29,596 nucleotides of DNA. It comes from Cytidiella melzeri (taxonomy: Eukaryota; Basidiomycota; Agaricomycetes; Polyporales; Irpicaceae). The position numbers were made by a program, and so were the translations under genes. The stretch spans positions 1 to 29,596 of the forward strand of contig JABYQR010000472.1 in assembly GCA_022592445.1 (NCBI GenBank), in the 5' to 3' direction. Shown here piece after piece: positions 10,080 to 19,758 of the stretch (within the stretch, counting starts at the first letter, position 1; each line of letters opens with the position of its first letter). Under the pieces are notes generated by a model. The model ran no database searches, had not been told where the DNA came from, and saw only the letters and a list, made by a program, of their open reading frames with translations.

Positions 10080-10497
10080 TGTCTGCTGCATCTACTAATG
10101 ACAACCCGCCTCGAGTCTGCCGTTACTGTCCCACTGTTCCCCACCTGCCCGACGGTCGCTGCCCTTACCGCCCGCACCCGCGCAAGGTTCTACGCCGTTA
10201 CCTCATCATCCCCACGCCCATGCCGCCGCCAGAACCCTTGGCAGCGCCTACGTTCCGAGAGATCAACTCCTAAATCACCCTCGCCAGCGTTGTCCGTCGC
10301 CTCCGTCGCGGACTCGCTTGATAACTGCTCTTACTGCAACACTCAGAGAGGACCACAAGTACGAACTAGTGCAGTTCAATCTTACCAGCTCTACCAACGT
10401 CGTTGTTGGCCACGCATTTGCCTGCAATATGCATCGCCACTCGGGAAGTGTTGTTCTACACTACCGCCCCCGTGTGCAGTCTGTCGAGTCAAATTGA
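10080..10497 (+). pseudogene. Decayed ORF inside unit C, function unknown
   Basis: From the ATG at 10080 the frame reads MSAASTNDN, a Cys/Pro-rich stretch (CRYCPTVPHLPDGRC) and an Arg-rich part up to TFREINS, where TAA stops it. The frame then reads ITLASVVRRLRRGLA. After a one-base shift near 10320 a second open piece reads LREDHKYELVQFNLTSS and ends VQSVESN at 10497. The composition of these pieces looks protein-like, unlike the pyrimidine-rich DNA that follows. I do not recognise a family. It may be an accessory ORF of unit C, about 140 codons, broken by one stop and one frameshift, or a chance open stretch. Confidence 0.35.
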
Positions 10498-11082
10498 CTG
10501 CGATCTCACGTAGCCTTATTCTGTGACTCGCGCTGCATTAGTTTGTCTTTGTCTTACGGTTCCTTTCGGCTTTGTTATACTGTGTTTGCTTTTACTGCGT
10601 TATTTTACTGCGTTACTGCGTTGCGTTTCACCTTCACTGTGTCGAGCTTACTGCGTTCACTTTCACTGCGCCCGCGTTTTACAGCGACTTCTTCATCTTC
10701 ACCAGCGACCGCGTTTTGTGTTCAAGATTCATATTGCGCCTGCGTTTACCATCTGCGTCTCTCCGCGCGCTGTTTTCCTACAAGTTGCGACATCTCCCGC
10801 GCGTTCTCTTTGAGCCGCGCTATAACTCTTTCGCTTTCACCGCGCCGCCTTGCCCCCTTTTACCCGCGGTACGAGTGGTAGCTGCCCGTCTAGCTCTTTT
10901 CACACAAACTTTAACACAAACCTTGTCGCTCTTTCTGGCACAGGTAAAACTAGGACTCTAAGACCACCTCGCACACTTTAACACTTCCGCGCTTCCACAC
11001 CTTTACACTTCTATTGCCACTTTGTGGTTGGTTGTGTTGTCTTTAAGGTTATTCTTAGTTAGAAGCGTGACTCAGTGTCTCA
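10498..11082 (+). other. Pyrimidine-rich 3' part of unit C
   Basis: About 580 bp with many TTTACTGCGTT and TTCACTGCG-like words and long T/C tracts, ending in the terminal block shared with 14085-14251. Open frames here in three phases reflect the absence of purine-rich stop codons rather than a gene. Confidence 0.5.
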
Positions 11083-11086
11083 ACGG

Positions 11087-12319
11087 CCTGAATCAAAACC
11101 CCTCCTCCAATCTCTTCTTGAGGTCGGCGTTCTCCGCCCTCAACTTCTCCAGCTCTCCTAGCACGGCATTGAGTGCCACTTCCGACACTCCTGACAAGCT
11201 CAACGCTTCTTCCCTCTCAGGCTTCTTTTCTTTGGCCCGAGAAGAAGATACCTCTCCATTGGTAGCAACCACACGAGTCCCTCCAGGTAGTGGACGTGGA
11301 ACTGCCGGTTTGGTGCACGTGCATGCAATGTGACTAGGGTCGGTGGTAAGTTCGTGGCAGTTGTAACACCGCCGACCTTGTTGCATTTTGGAGGCGTCAA
11401 CCTCCATGGGAACTGGACCGTTGGAAGGACGAGGGACCGGAGTAAACCGGGGTTGAGATACGGTGGGTCTTGGCATAGTCAGCAAAGGCACAGAGGACAC
11501 CTTTTTCTCCGTTGTTTCCCGAATACAGGCATACGCAGCTGCCATCTTGAGAGATATGTCGATCCAGCCCTGATAGTTTGTTGGCGGGGCTTTGGAAGTT
11601 GCCAATTGGCCATAGATGTACTCTGAGAGACTCTTGATGAAGCAAATCTCCTTGTCCTTGTCTCGTAATCCAGAAATGCGACCCAGGTAGGATTAGAAGT
11701 CAGTGACATATGTTCCTACATCACGCGTGTGCTTCTCCTTCTTCTCAGCTCTGCAGAGTTTCTCCAACTCACGGATGGCGGTATCTTTGGGTGTTGCATT
11801 GCCAAAGTACTTTTTGAGCTCAGTTTTAAATTTGGCCCAGGTATCAAGGTTGGCTGGCAAGTCACCGTTGTTGTCAGCCATGTGATCTGTTACCGGTATT
11901 GCCTGTTGGACAGCCTTCTCTGACAACTGGTAGATTGCTGTCAGGACCTTGGTCTTTTTGTCGATGATACTGGCGGTCACCCAGTAGGCCTCACATTGGG
12001 ACAGGAATTGTTCCAGGTCACGACCGTGCTCGCCTTGGTATCTGTCAGGTTTGGAGTCATTGTTATTTACTGTAACCTGTGGCCTGGGCATGGCTTGCAC
12101 AACTGCAGCTACAATAGCTGCAATCAGAGCGGGGTCTACTGCTGGTGTCATCATTGTAACTGGTACGGGGGTAGTCGGGGTTTCAGGTATTCCCAGTGAG
12201 GTTTCTGGTGTAGGTTCGGATAAAACAGGAATAGGAGTGGTGCTTTTGGGTAAAGCCAGTGTTACCAAACTGGGTTCAGGTTTGACTTCTTCTGGAACTT
12301 CAACTACTCCGGGTGACAT
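11087..12319 (-). pseudogene. Family E gag
   Basis: The capsid/nucleocapsid gene of the family E element; its protein would assemble the particle and bind the RNA. The ATG is at 12319 (MSPGVVEV). It runs through a Pro/Thr-rich N-terminus, an Ala/Val-rich helix (IAAIVAAVVQAM), a capsid-like region (DRYQGEHGRDLEQFLSQCE, later TWAKFKTELKKYFGN) and a Cys/His cluster (CYNCHELTT...HIACTC). It ends in a coiled coil (LGELEKLRAENADLKKRLEEGF). A single TAA at 11693-11695, most simply CAA to TAA, breaks it after VTDF; the frame continues cleanly beyond. The final stop is TGA at 11093-11095, with TTT before it, and pol follows in the -1 frame beyond unit C. Confidence 0.83.
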
Positions 12320-12353
12320 GGATAGTCCAACAGAGACCGGATTTTTCCAACAT
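12320..12353 (-). other. Remnant of family E leader
   Basis: About 34 bases upstream of the family E gag ATG, including TTGGAAAAATCCGGTC on the minus strand, which could be a primer binding site but cannot be tied to a tRNA. The expected 5' LTR of family E is absent; unit G begins instead at 12354. Confidence 0.35.
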
Positions 12354-12518
12354 TGTCACAAGTTACAGCCTTAAGCGCCTAGCTAAAGCGCTTATTTTCC
12401 GGCTAGGAGTGTTACCAGACCTAACCCTAACCCGTGTCACGTGACATCCTGCCTTATTTGTCAATAGTCCAGACCCAAACCCTAGACTCAATCTGGAGTG
12501 GTTACAGATCAACCTAGG

Positions 12519-12765
12519 CTATTGTTCTATTGGTCCTCTTCCATTGATAGGGATTCCCCCAGATCTTATTGTTCTATTGTCTTTTGACTATTGTCTTCTA
12601 TCTATTGTTAGGGATTCCCCAGGGATTCCCCCAGTTTCTATTGTTCTATTGTTCTAGCTCTATTGTTCTATGTACCCTGGTCCTTGACAGTTACTCAGGT
12701 CCTTGACAGTTACCCTGGTCCCTTATTGTTCTATTGTTACTCCAGCCCCACAGTTACTCCAGTCC
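12519..12765 (+). repeat. TATTGTTC-rich repeat block in unit G
   Basis: Repeated TCTATTGTTCTATTG words, together with repeats of GGGATTCCCC and CCTTGACAGTTAC. Degenerate tandem duplications in the upstream half of an LTR-like unit. Confidence 0.55.
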
Positions 12766-12805
12766 CTAGTGTAAGAACTTGTGCACAGACCACCCAGCGA
12801 CAGTG

Positions 12806-12813
12806 TATATAGC
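12806..12813 (+). promoter_or_regulatory. TATA box of unit G
   Basis: TATATAGC placed upstream of a short C-rich stretch, matching the layout of TATATAAG in LTR A. Confidence 0.45.
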
Positions 12814-13242
12814 AGATGTTACCCTCCCTAGCTCTGCATCTTGACCTCTCTGTCATTTGCACTGCTAGGTGAGTTACTGCATGTAACTTAGTATCATACC
12901 ATATTAACTCTGTCATTTGCACTGCTATTATCCGGCCTCTGTGCCTGCTTGCTTGCTTATCATTGACTTTGACCTCGTTGTCGTCATTGGAGATCCTCTT
13001 CCACCTCCCTCTTACATCTACTTCACCCTTGTTTAGGGTTTATCAGTCTATCAGCAGTTGCTCCGCAACACTGGGAACTTCGACAATCAACGGGATTTGA
13101 CTGCTATCACAGGGTGTGTATCCAGGGTATTGTTGTCCTTTTTGAAATGACAAGATACTACAAACTTTTGACTTCGATTTGGACACGGCTGTTCTTTGCA
13201 GAGTTTGATATATGCGTGATCCTCTTTGTTATTGTGACAATC

Positions 13243-13941
13243 TGTAACAGTAAGGTTACTACTCACCAGGTAAGTTGATAAACTGAGGGGAGTTGATGGA
13301 GATAGAGAGTAAGAGGTGTGGTGAGCGAAGTACTGTGAGGTACTGAGTAGTCCTAGTACAACGAAGTGGATAAGACTGAGGGGATATGCCCTCAGGAGTG
13401 CCTCTATATATACATGAAGGGGAGGACCCCAGGTACTACCCTAAGACCCCTAATACCTACATGAGTAAGCAAAGTAATCTACCTTACTAAGCATGCCCTA
13501 TGCCCTAGTGGTGCCACTTCAACAATCAACCAATAGCAATTGTCCCCATGACCTGACCCCATGACCCAGTTCCAAGGCTAGACTTGTTCTAGCTTGTTCT
13601 AAGACAAGGCTAGACTTTTCCAGAAGGTTCTAAGAACTATGACATCATCTAATGGAATGTTCTATACTATGACATCATAGTTCCAGCATGTTCCACAATG
13701 TTCCAGAGAGGTCTATCATGTGATACACAGATAAGGAAAGGAGCGCATCAGCGCATCAATTGATAGGCACTGGGAATAAGCGCCGGACTAGGCACCTAAT
13801 AAGCGCCAGATAAGCGCTGGATAAGTGCCTAAATAGACGCCGGATAAGCGCTGGATAAGCACTTGACAAGCGCTTAAATATTCCCAATAATACCGTTGCC
13901 TGGTAAGGCAAGTCTTGTAGAAACATTGAAAATCTGTGACA
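13243..13941 (-). repeat. Solo LTR B with 5-bp target duplication CAATC
   Basis: A 699-bp copy of LTR B read on the minus strand (TGTCACAG at 13941, CTGTTACA at 13243). CAATC stands at 13238-13242 and 13942-13946. It inserted three bases beyond the end of unit G. No family B genes are attached, so it is a solo LTR. Confidence 0.93.
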
Positions 13942-14084
13942 CAATCCTGAAGATCGTCGGGATCAAAGACGTGGAATAGATTATTGCACTCAATGATGAC
14001 TATCTATTACAGTGGGAGATTCTCAAAATATCCTCTGTCTGCTACAAACGCAACGCAACCTGTGACTTCTGTAGACTACTTCAC
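13942..14084. other. Unassigned segment between solo LTR B and unit C tail
   Basis: About 140 bases continuing from 13242 after removal of the solo LTR. It reads CTGAAGATCGTCGGGATC and onward, with no open frame or repeat I can recognise. If unit G is a 5' LTR, this would be the start of its internal region. Confidence 0.3.
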
Positions 14085-14251
14085 AAAACCCTTGTCGCTC
14101 TTTTAGCACAGGTAAAACTAGGACTCTTAGACCACCTTGCATTACTTTAACACTTCCGCGCTTCCACACCTTTACACTTCTATTGCCACTTCGTGGTTGG
14201 TTGTGTTGTCTTTAAGGTTGTTCTTAGTTTGAAGCGTGACTCAGTGTCTCA
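14085..14251 (+). repeat. Truncated 3' end of unit C
   Basis: About 165 bp matching 10916-11082 with few differences and the same end (GTGTCTCA). The remaining 1.5 kb of the unit is missing. It abuts the broken family B pol at 14252, so this point is a deletion or recombination breakpoint. Confidence 0.75.
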
Positions 14252-16034
14252 CCACTCCTGTAGCGAAGTCGCTAGCGTCTGTTTCCAGACGGAAAGGGTT
14301 TTCGTCATCTGGTATCCTCAGAATGGGTGCTGACGTGAAAGCCTGTTTCAGACTTTGGAAGGCCTGTTCCTGAGCATCTTTCCAGATCCAGGATTGGTCC
14401 TTCTTGGTCAGAATAGTGAGCGGTTTTGCATGTTTAGCAAAGTCCTTAATGAAATGCCGATAGAAGTTGGCGAAGCCTAAGAAAGCTTGGACTTGCTTAA
14501 CCTTTTCAGATCACGGCCACTCAGTAACTCCGGTGAGTTTGGCTGGATCCATCTCGATATGTCCGTGAGAAATGATCATGCCTAGGTACTCAATGCGATC
14601 TTTTTCAAAAAAGCATTTTTCCGGTTTGGCAAATAGATCGTTCTCGCGTAGACGCTTCAGCACTTCCTGTGTGATACAACGGTTTTTCTTCTTGTCTTCA
14701 GTGAAGATGAGGATGTCATCGAGATACACCATGACAAGTCCTTTTAAGATCAAATCACTCAGAATTTCATTCATCATGGCTTGGAACATCGCAGGTGCAT
14801 TGCTGAAACCGAAATACATCACCTTGGCTTCAAAAAGACCACGGTGTGTGATGAACGCCGTCTTCCATTCGTCACCCTTTCGGATGCGAACGTTATTGTA
14901 TCCCCATCTAAGATCAATCTTTGAGAAGACCTTAGCCTTGCTTAACGAATTGATTAAATCGTTGATGCGAGGTATGGGGTACCGGTTTTTCACCGTGATC
15001 CTGTTCAGTTTTCGGTAGTCTTGCACAAGGCGCAACGAGCCATCTTTCTTCTTGACAAAGAACACAGGTGCTGCAATTGGACTTTTCGATTTGCGGATGT
15101 AACCTTTTCGGAGTTCCTCTTCGATCCATTGATCTAGAGAATTCTTTTCCATTGGAGACAGCGGGTATAGTTTAGCCGCTTTGGGAAGGGAGGCACCTTC
15201 CTCAAATTCGATCGCGTGATCGTACGGTTTGCGTAACGGCATGCGCTCTGATTTTTTCTTTGAAAAGACGTCACCAAATTCCCAAAGATATTTCGGTACT
15301 AATGGTTTCCAATTGACGGATTCCTGTTCGTCAAAACCGTCTTCAAAGCCCTCATCTTCCTTGCCAGAAAGTTCAGCAATTATTTCTGCTACTTCTTGGT
15401 CTTCTGGATCGTCCAAGTCGATCCAGTGGATGTGAGGGTTGTCCGGGTCGACATTTCCTATTCCGTCCAGGTTGTCTGACACCGAACGTCCCATAGGTAA
15501 CTCAAGTTCATCAATCTCTTCTTGAGTTACAGTGATGTTTTTACGAGCTCTTGGGGCATAGAGTTCAGGACATCTGGTAAATCTCCACTTGCCATTTGCC
15601 CAATCTATCTCCGGATTGTGGTGGCGTAAGAAGGTCATCCCGATAATCATTTGTTTACTACCGAGGTCAGTGACGAGCATGTGTTGTCTTGCTCGGTGCG
15701 AACCTATTTCTAGGTATGCACGTACTGATTGAGTGATTTGACCATCTTTATTGGGAGTACCGTCGACGTTGATGACGTTAAATGGTGATGCCAGTTGATT
15801 TGTTACCAGATTGTTACTTTCAACCACTGACTTACTGATGAACGTGGTTGTGGCTCCTGAATCTACCAGAGCTTCGACCTGCACTTTCTTTCCATATACC
15901 CAAATTGTAACCGGTAGAAAAAATGAATTCTTTGAACGTGCTACATTTTTGACAGTATCTACGGTAAAAAGACCGAGGGTATCAGGGCCTAAGCGTTCAT
16001 GTTCGCAGGGAGTCACATGACGCTTCGGAAAAAA
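14252..16034 (-). pseudogene. Family B pol: protease, reverse transcriptase, partial RNase H
   Basis: A polyprotein fragment of the second family B element. The frame is open on the minus strand from the gag overlap to 14511. It contains the protease (active site ALVDSGATTTF; DSG at about residue 52 counted from 16016), a linker with an acidic stretch, and RT with QDYRKLNRITVKNRYP, SKIDLRWGYNNVRI, GFSNAPAMFQ and the active site VYLDDILIF (about residue 431). TGA at 14511-14513 follows TEWP and fits CGA to TGA. Beyond it the same frame continues through AFLGFANFYRHF to the RNase H Asp in ETDASDFATGVV, then ends abruptly at unit C. The rest of RNase H and all of integrase are lost. Confidence 0.9.
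16028..16034 (-). promoter_or_regulatory. Candidate -1 frameshift site TTTTTTC, family B gag-pol
   Basis: In the gag frame the codons read GAT TTT TTC CGA AGC GTC ATG TGA. T TTT TTC matches the X XXY YYZ slippery pattern, five codons before the gag stop, and pol is open in the -1 frame from this point. This is how Gag-Pol would be made at a low ratio. Confidence 0.7.
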
Positions 16035-16183
16035 TCCTTGCCCTTGGTCGGCTTTTTCCCTCTACCCTTGTCAGGGGACGGGTGAGGAGTCAAAGGTTCA
16101 TCATCTTCCGTTGGAACCTCCTCAATATGAGCCGCCAATTCAAGGCGCGCGGTGTTTACGTTTTTTGTTTTTGACGACGAAGC

Positions 16184-16939
16184 TGTCACGGAGACGGAGC
16201 TCGACGCAGCAATTAGGGACACGGAGTGGAAGACGACGACGAGGTGGTGGCAGGCGTATAGCACAATGCTCTCACCAGCTATAAACCTTATACAGATATC
16301 TAGCCCAGTAAAGACCAAGTTAGTATTGTGACTACCAGCTATGTAGTACAAGAGCGGGTTGCTTACCTAGCCCAGTAAAGACCAAGAGGTCGAGATGGGG
16401 GCTAGGAGCGTACATGCAGCAGTATATATAGACTTCAGGGACCTGCGCACAGACCATGTTGAGGGCAGGCTTTGCAAGAAGCCGTGTGAACGAAGAACAA
16501 AAGAACTACCTAAAGGAGAACAATAGCTATTGTCTAGACCTTGCCAAGAACTCTACCCGTGAGAGAATCTATCTAAAAGGAGACCAACTATTGTATTCCA
16601 TTCCCACACCTGTGAGAACATCCTTCCATAAAGAGAACAATAGGGAAAGAACAATAAGGAGTCCATGTGGACGGTATCTATGACGTCAAACCCTAGCTAT
16701 GGGCTGAGCCATGTGCTTGTAGCCATGTGGTCTTACTTAAGCTAAGTCACATGCCAGTGTGACGTAGTAGCAAGTAATGTGACCGTGTGGAGCGTCTAAG
16801 CCACGTGATACGGGCGCTTAATAGACGTGCAAAGGAGTTTATGCAGAGAGAATTGAAACTAGGTTGTAGCCCGGAGTTTTACAGATAAAAACAAGAGGTA
16901 AATTGCGAAAATTAAGGGCTAGTCAGGCCATCCATGACA
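16184..16939 (-). repeat. Solo LTR A with 5-bp target duplication GAAGC in family B gag
   Basis: A 756-bp copy of LTR A in reverse, from TGTCACGG at 16184 to CCATGACA at 16939, flanked by GAAGC at 16179-16183 and 16940-16944. No family A genes are attached. It is near-identical to the other A copies, so the insertion is recent relative to the host element. Confidence 0.94.
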
Positions 16940-18228
16940 GAAGCTTTAGGGGCTTCGGCCTCGCTGTCCGTTCCTGAGTCCTCGGCATCTGCTGCCCGAA
17001 TCTTCTTTGGTGCCAAAGACTTTCCATCCTTCTTCACCTCCTTCTTCTTTTCATCGGGCTTCTTCTTCAGGCCGTTGAGGTTGCACTCATCCGTATTATG
17101 TCATTTCGACTTATGGATGTGGCAGAACTTTTCCGACTTTTCAGTCAAGTTCACCTCTTTGCCCTTGCCCTTGTTCCGCTTCTCGTTCTTCTTCTTCTTT
17201 TTATCCGCAGCATCCACCTCCATAGGAGTGGACGTATCCTTTTCCTTCGCAAAGATCTGACCCTGTGCTTTCTCTGGATAGACCTGCTTGTGGATGTCGA
17301 GCAAGAGGTTGAGGAACTGAGGCCAAGTTGTCGGAATTTGATTTTCATCTTTTCCGATCATGACAAGCCTCATGTCCTTCTCAATGACGTGCTTGAGCTT
17401 GTGGATCAACAAGTCGTCCTCGTATCCTGAGAGTCTGCCAAGTGTACGGAAGCGTTCCGCGTACTTGACAAAGTTCTTGTGTGCCAAATCCGTATTGTTG
17501 AACAAGGCATTAAGCTCCTTTCGAGCGCCCTCCTTGTTGTCCCGTTGACCGTATTGTACCTTGAGCTCGTTTTCGAACTCTTCCCACGTTCCGATCGTTT
17601 GACCCTTCGTGAGCTTCTTGATCCACGGCTCCATGTATCTAGCCGCCGCGCCTGAGAGCCGGTTCATTGCGACGGCAATATGTTGCCTGTCTGTAGCAAG
17701 GTTCTCGTGGACAAGCCACAGAGAGATCTTGTTCAACCACTTGTTGAACTTGACCTTGCCATCGGTACCGTTGAACTCAGGGGATTCGCCAATCTTAGGC
17801 TGGCGCAAGGATCCTCCTTGTCCTTGAGACAGGGGAAGCTGGTTGATCTGATTGACCACGTTAGTGATCGTCGTCTTGACCATATCAAGGTCAGTGTCCA
17901 TTCGCTGGACTTGTGTATCTGCAGCACATTGTGAGTATAGGTCTTGAGCGACCTTATCGACGTATTGCTGGAGGTTATCCTCCAGCAATGACAACTGATT
18001 GTTCCAAATGAGAACCATTTGATTCATCATATTATGAACAATAGCAGTTGTTGCTTCTCCCTCAACAGTGCGGGTGAAAGCCCTTTGGGCTATATTGAGG
18101 CCATGGAATATGTGCTGCTCGAAGTTTTCAACCGAAGGGTTATAGACGATGGGAGTGATTTTCCCGAAAGGAACAGAGTGGGTGAGGTTGGCGGCAGCGT
18201 TGGATCCGGCGTTAGATTGAGAGGCCAT

Positions 18229-18399
18229 TGCTTCTAATTTCTTAGTTAGCAAAGGATAAGCGAAATACTATTTCTAGTATAAGAAGAAGAGAAAACACCA
18301 CTTTTCACACATTGAACTCTTGTCAGAGTTGTTTTCACACATTAAATCCTTTTCAGGAATTTGTCACCGAGTAAAATGAGGCTTGTCAGCCCATACATT
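18229..18399 (-). other. Spacer between pre-gag ORF and gag, family B copy 2
   Basis: AT-rich spacer matching 207-377. It contains no ORF and two TTTCACACATT words. Confidence 0.55.
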
Positions 18400-19178
18400 T
18401 TATTCCATTTCCGCATATACAAAGGCGTTCATGTCGAACAGCCCTTCTAGCAACTCTAGTATGTAACCCCATCTCCGATGTATGTCTACAAAACTAATCC
18501 TGCCTAAACTCTTCAAGTCCTTGTTCAACATCCTCCATTCCCTATTTGTCATCTTATCCGTGTGATTCTCCTTGAACCACTGTTCAACCATGAATACACG
18601 GCCGATCAGTAGCTGAGCTTTCTCCCTGCGAGTGTTGAGCTGGTGATTAGATGATTGCCCACCACTCGAGAAGGAGGCGTCCAGCTTCTTGAGCACAGGC
18701 TCAAGCCTTTGACAGGCTGCTGTGATCATCAGTTCGAACTCCTCTTGACAAAGTATTAACTTCGTTTTACGGAAGTGGAGAGAAGCGGGAAGAGGAGAGG
18801 GAGTGGGAATGTAAGCGCGTTGGTTGCGCTCCTCGATACGCTGGAGAAGAAAAAGCTTTTCAGCTTCTTGCTTCTCTTGCTTCTCATACGATCGAGAAGG
18901 CTGAGTTGAGACATGAAATGAGAGACCTTTCTCATACGATCCTGGTCCTCTTCATGCTCAATGGTGGTGCGAGCCTGCTCCTTGAGGTCAATCCTCTTGA
19001 TGAGGGGCTTGTTATCGGGGTACTTGAGCCAGCGAGGCTTGCCAGCGTCCTTGAACTTGTCAAGAGTCTCCTTGGAGACTGAGAGGTGTTCTTGAAGTTC
19101 GGTGACTTCGTTGCGGACAGGAATGGAGTAGGGGGCCTTGCGGCCAGACCTAGCAGCGATGAAGTGGGAAAGTGGCAT
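18400..19178 (-). pseudogene. Pre-gag ORF, family B copy 2, one frameshift
   Basis: The best-preserved family B copy of an ORF lying between the LTR leader and gag. The ATG is at 19178 (MPLSHFIAARSG) and the stop TAA at 18400-18402, about 260 codons. Conserved blocks are APYSIPV, GKPRWLKYPDNKPLIKRIDL, TTIEHEEDQDRM, a coiled coil (EKQEKQEAEKL) and the C-terminal block NREWRML...LGRISFVDIHRRWG. One base is missing near 18886 and shifts the frame; otherwise there are no stops. I know no such family. It has no zinc knuckle, no protease or RT motif, no signal peptide and no membrane segment. The related ORF at 26434-27167 in family A suggests a shared element function rather than chance. Confidence 0.72.
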
Positions 19179-19758
19179 GGTGACTGTGTGTGACAATGTG
19201 TGATGAGCTTGACAGCTCAGCGGTGTGCGAAACAAATCTCCATAAAGGAGAGGTCCTGTGTGTGCGTGGGGTAGTACCGGCGTTGGCCTGGACTCTCTCT
19301 CCAGGTCCGGTGGTGTAAGGATCTCCGTCATGGTTCCACCCATGCGGCAAATGGTTGGCGGATCAGTATTACACTGACCCTAAGTCCGGCCAGAACCAGT
19401 TACCCGTCTTCGTGCCTAGGCACTCATGGGTTTCTAGTCCTGTTGTCTAGCTCTTATAACGAGCCGTCTGACACCAGACTCCACTATCGCCTGTGGGGAG
19501 GCACACTTTCATCATGTTGGCATAATGCCAACCCCTGCTCTGATCAGCTCTAGGAGCATCGGGCGAGAGGGTGATTCAAGTTGTGCACATCAAGGCAAAG
19601 CCTAGACACAACTACCACTTAGAGCCTATGGTCCGGCTACCTCTATTTCTAGAGGATTTGTAGAGGGGCCCACCCACAGGCACAAGACCTAGAAAAAAAG
19701 GGAAAGAAACCTCCAGCACGTCCAGAGACGTGAGGGAGTAGGGGCAGTCTTATCCAAA
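19179..19758 (-). other. 5' leader, family B copy 2
   Basis: Leader between LTR and pre-gag ORF, colinear with 1167-1744. An open frame extends upstream of 19178 to 19343, but that part is not conserved as protein with copy 1, so the ATG at 19178 is preferred as the start. Confidence 0.5.

Larger units (their letters stand above)
9347..11082 (+). mobile_element. LTR-like unit C, 1.74 kb, with 4-bp target duplication
   Basis: This block sits between the end of family E gag and the protease. It starts TGATACGCCC and ends GTGTCTCA; ACGG flanks it at 9343-9346 and 11083-11086. Removing it and one ACGG joins gag and pol in the -1 arrangement. Its last 160 bp recur at about 14085-14251 with the same end, which confirms the right edge. 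It has a plus-strand TATA box at 9919, a decayed ORF at 10080-10497 and a pyrimidine-rich 3' part. It could be a long solo LTR or another non-autonomous element; the left edge rests on the short duplication and the restored frame. Confidence 0.62.
12354..13239 (+). repeat. LTR-like unit G with perfect 8-bp terminal inverted repeats
   Basis: Starts TGTCACAA and ends TTGTGACA, a perfect inverted match, 886 bp. The order of parts (runs of TATTGTTC, TATATAGC at 12806, then a doubled TCTGTCATTTGCACTGCTA word) parallels LTR A, so it is read on the plus strand. Flanking bases (AACAT on the left, ATCCT on the right) do not match, so it is not a simple solo insertion; it may be the 5' LTR of a lost element or lie at a rearrangement. 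No second copy is in the window. Confidence 0.5.
16013..18228 (-). pseudogene. Family B gag, split by a solo LTR
   Basis: Capsid gene starting at the ATG at 18228 (MASQSN) and ending at TGA 16013-16015. Without the inserted LTR A it has 485 codons. Residues about 150-285 form the Gag capsid-like region (FNKWLNKISLWLVHENL, TWEEFENELKVQYGQ). A Lys-rich stretch and a zinc knuckle of the C-X2-H-X4-H-X4-C type follow (FCHIH...HNTDEC); TGA at 17101-17103 sits inside this knuckle, consistent with CGA to TGA. The C-terminal part is acidic, then Lys-rich (DKGRGKKPTKGKDFFRSVM). The LTR A insertion lies in the Ser-rich part; removing it with one GAAGC restores the frame exactly. Pol overlaps in the -1 frame. 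Confidence 0.88.

Noticed and set aside
10523..10961. Three overlapping plus-strand frames in unit C
   Set aside because: They reflect pyrimidine-rich DNA; Leu/Phe/Ser/Cys-rich with no motif, and open in several phases at once.
12354..13239. Unit G as a simple solo LTR insertion
   Set aside because: The inverted ends are perfect, but the flanking five bases differ (AACAT versus ATCCT), so I list it only as LTR-like.
12354..13239. Unit G as the missing 5' LTR of family E
   Set aside because: Its promoter layout reads on the plus strand and its sequence does not match the family E 3' LTR start TGTCACGAGC, whereas family E is on the minus strand.
19179..19343. N-terminal extension of the family B pre-gag ORF
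   Set aside because: The frame is open upstream of 19178, but the matching part of copy 1 is not conserved as protein in this frame, so I start at the ATG at 19178.
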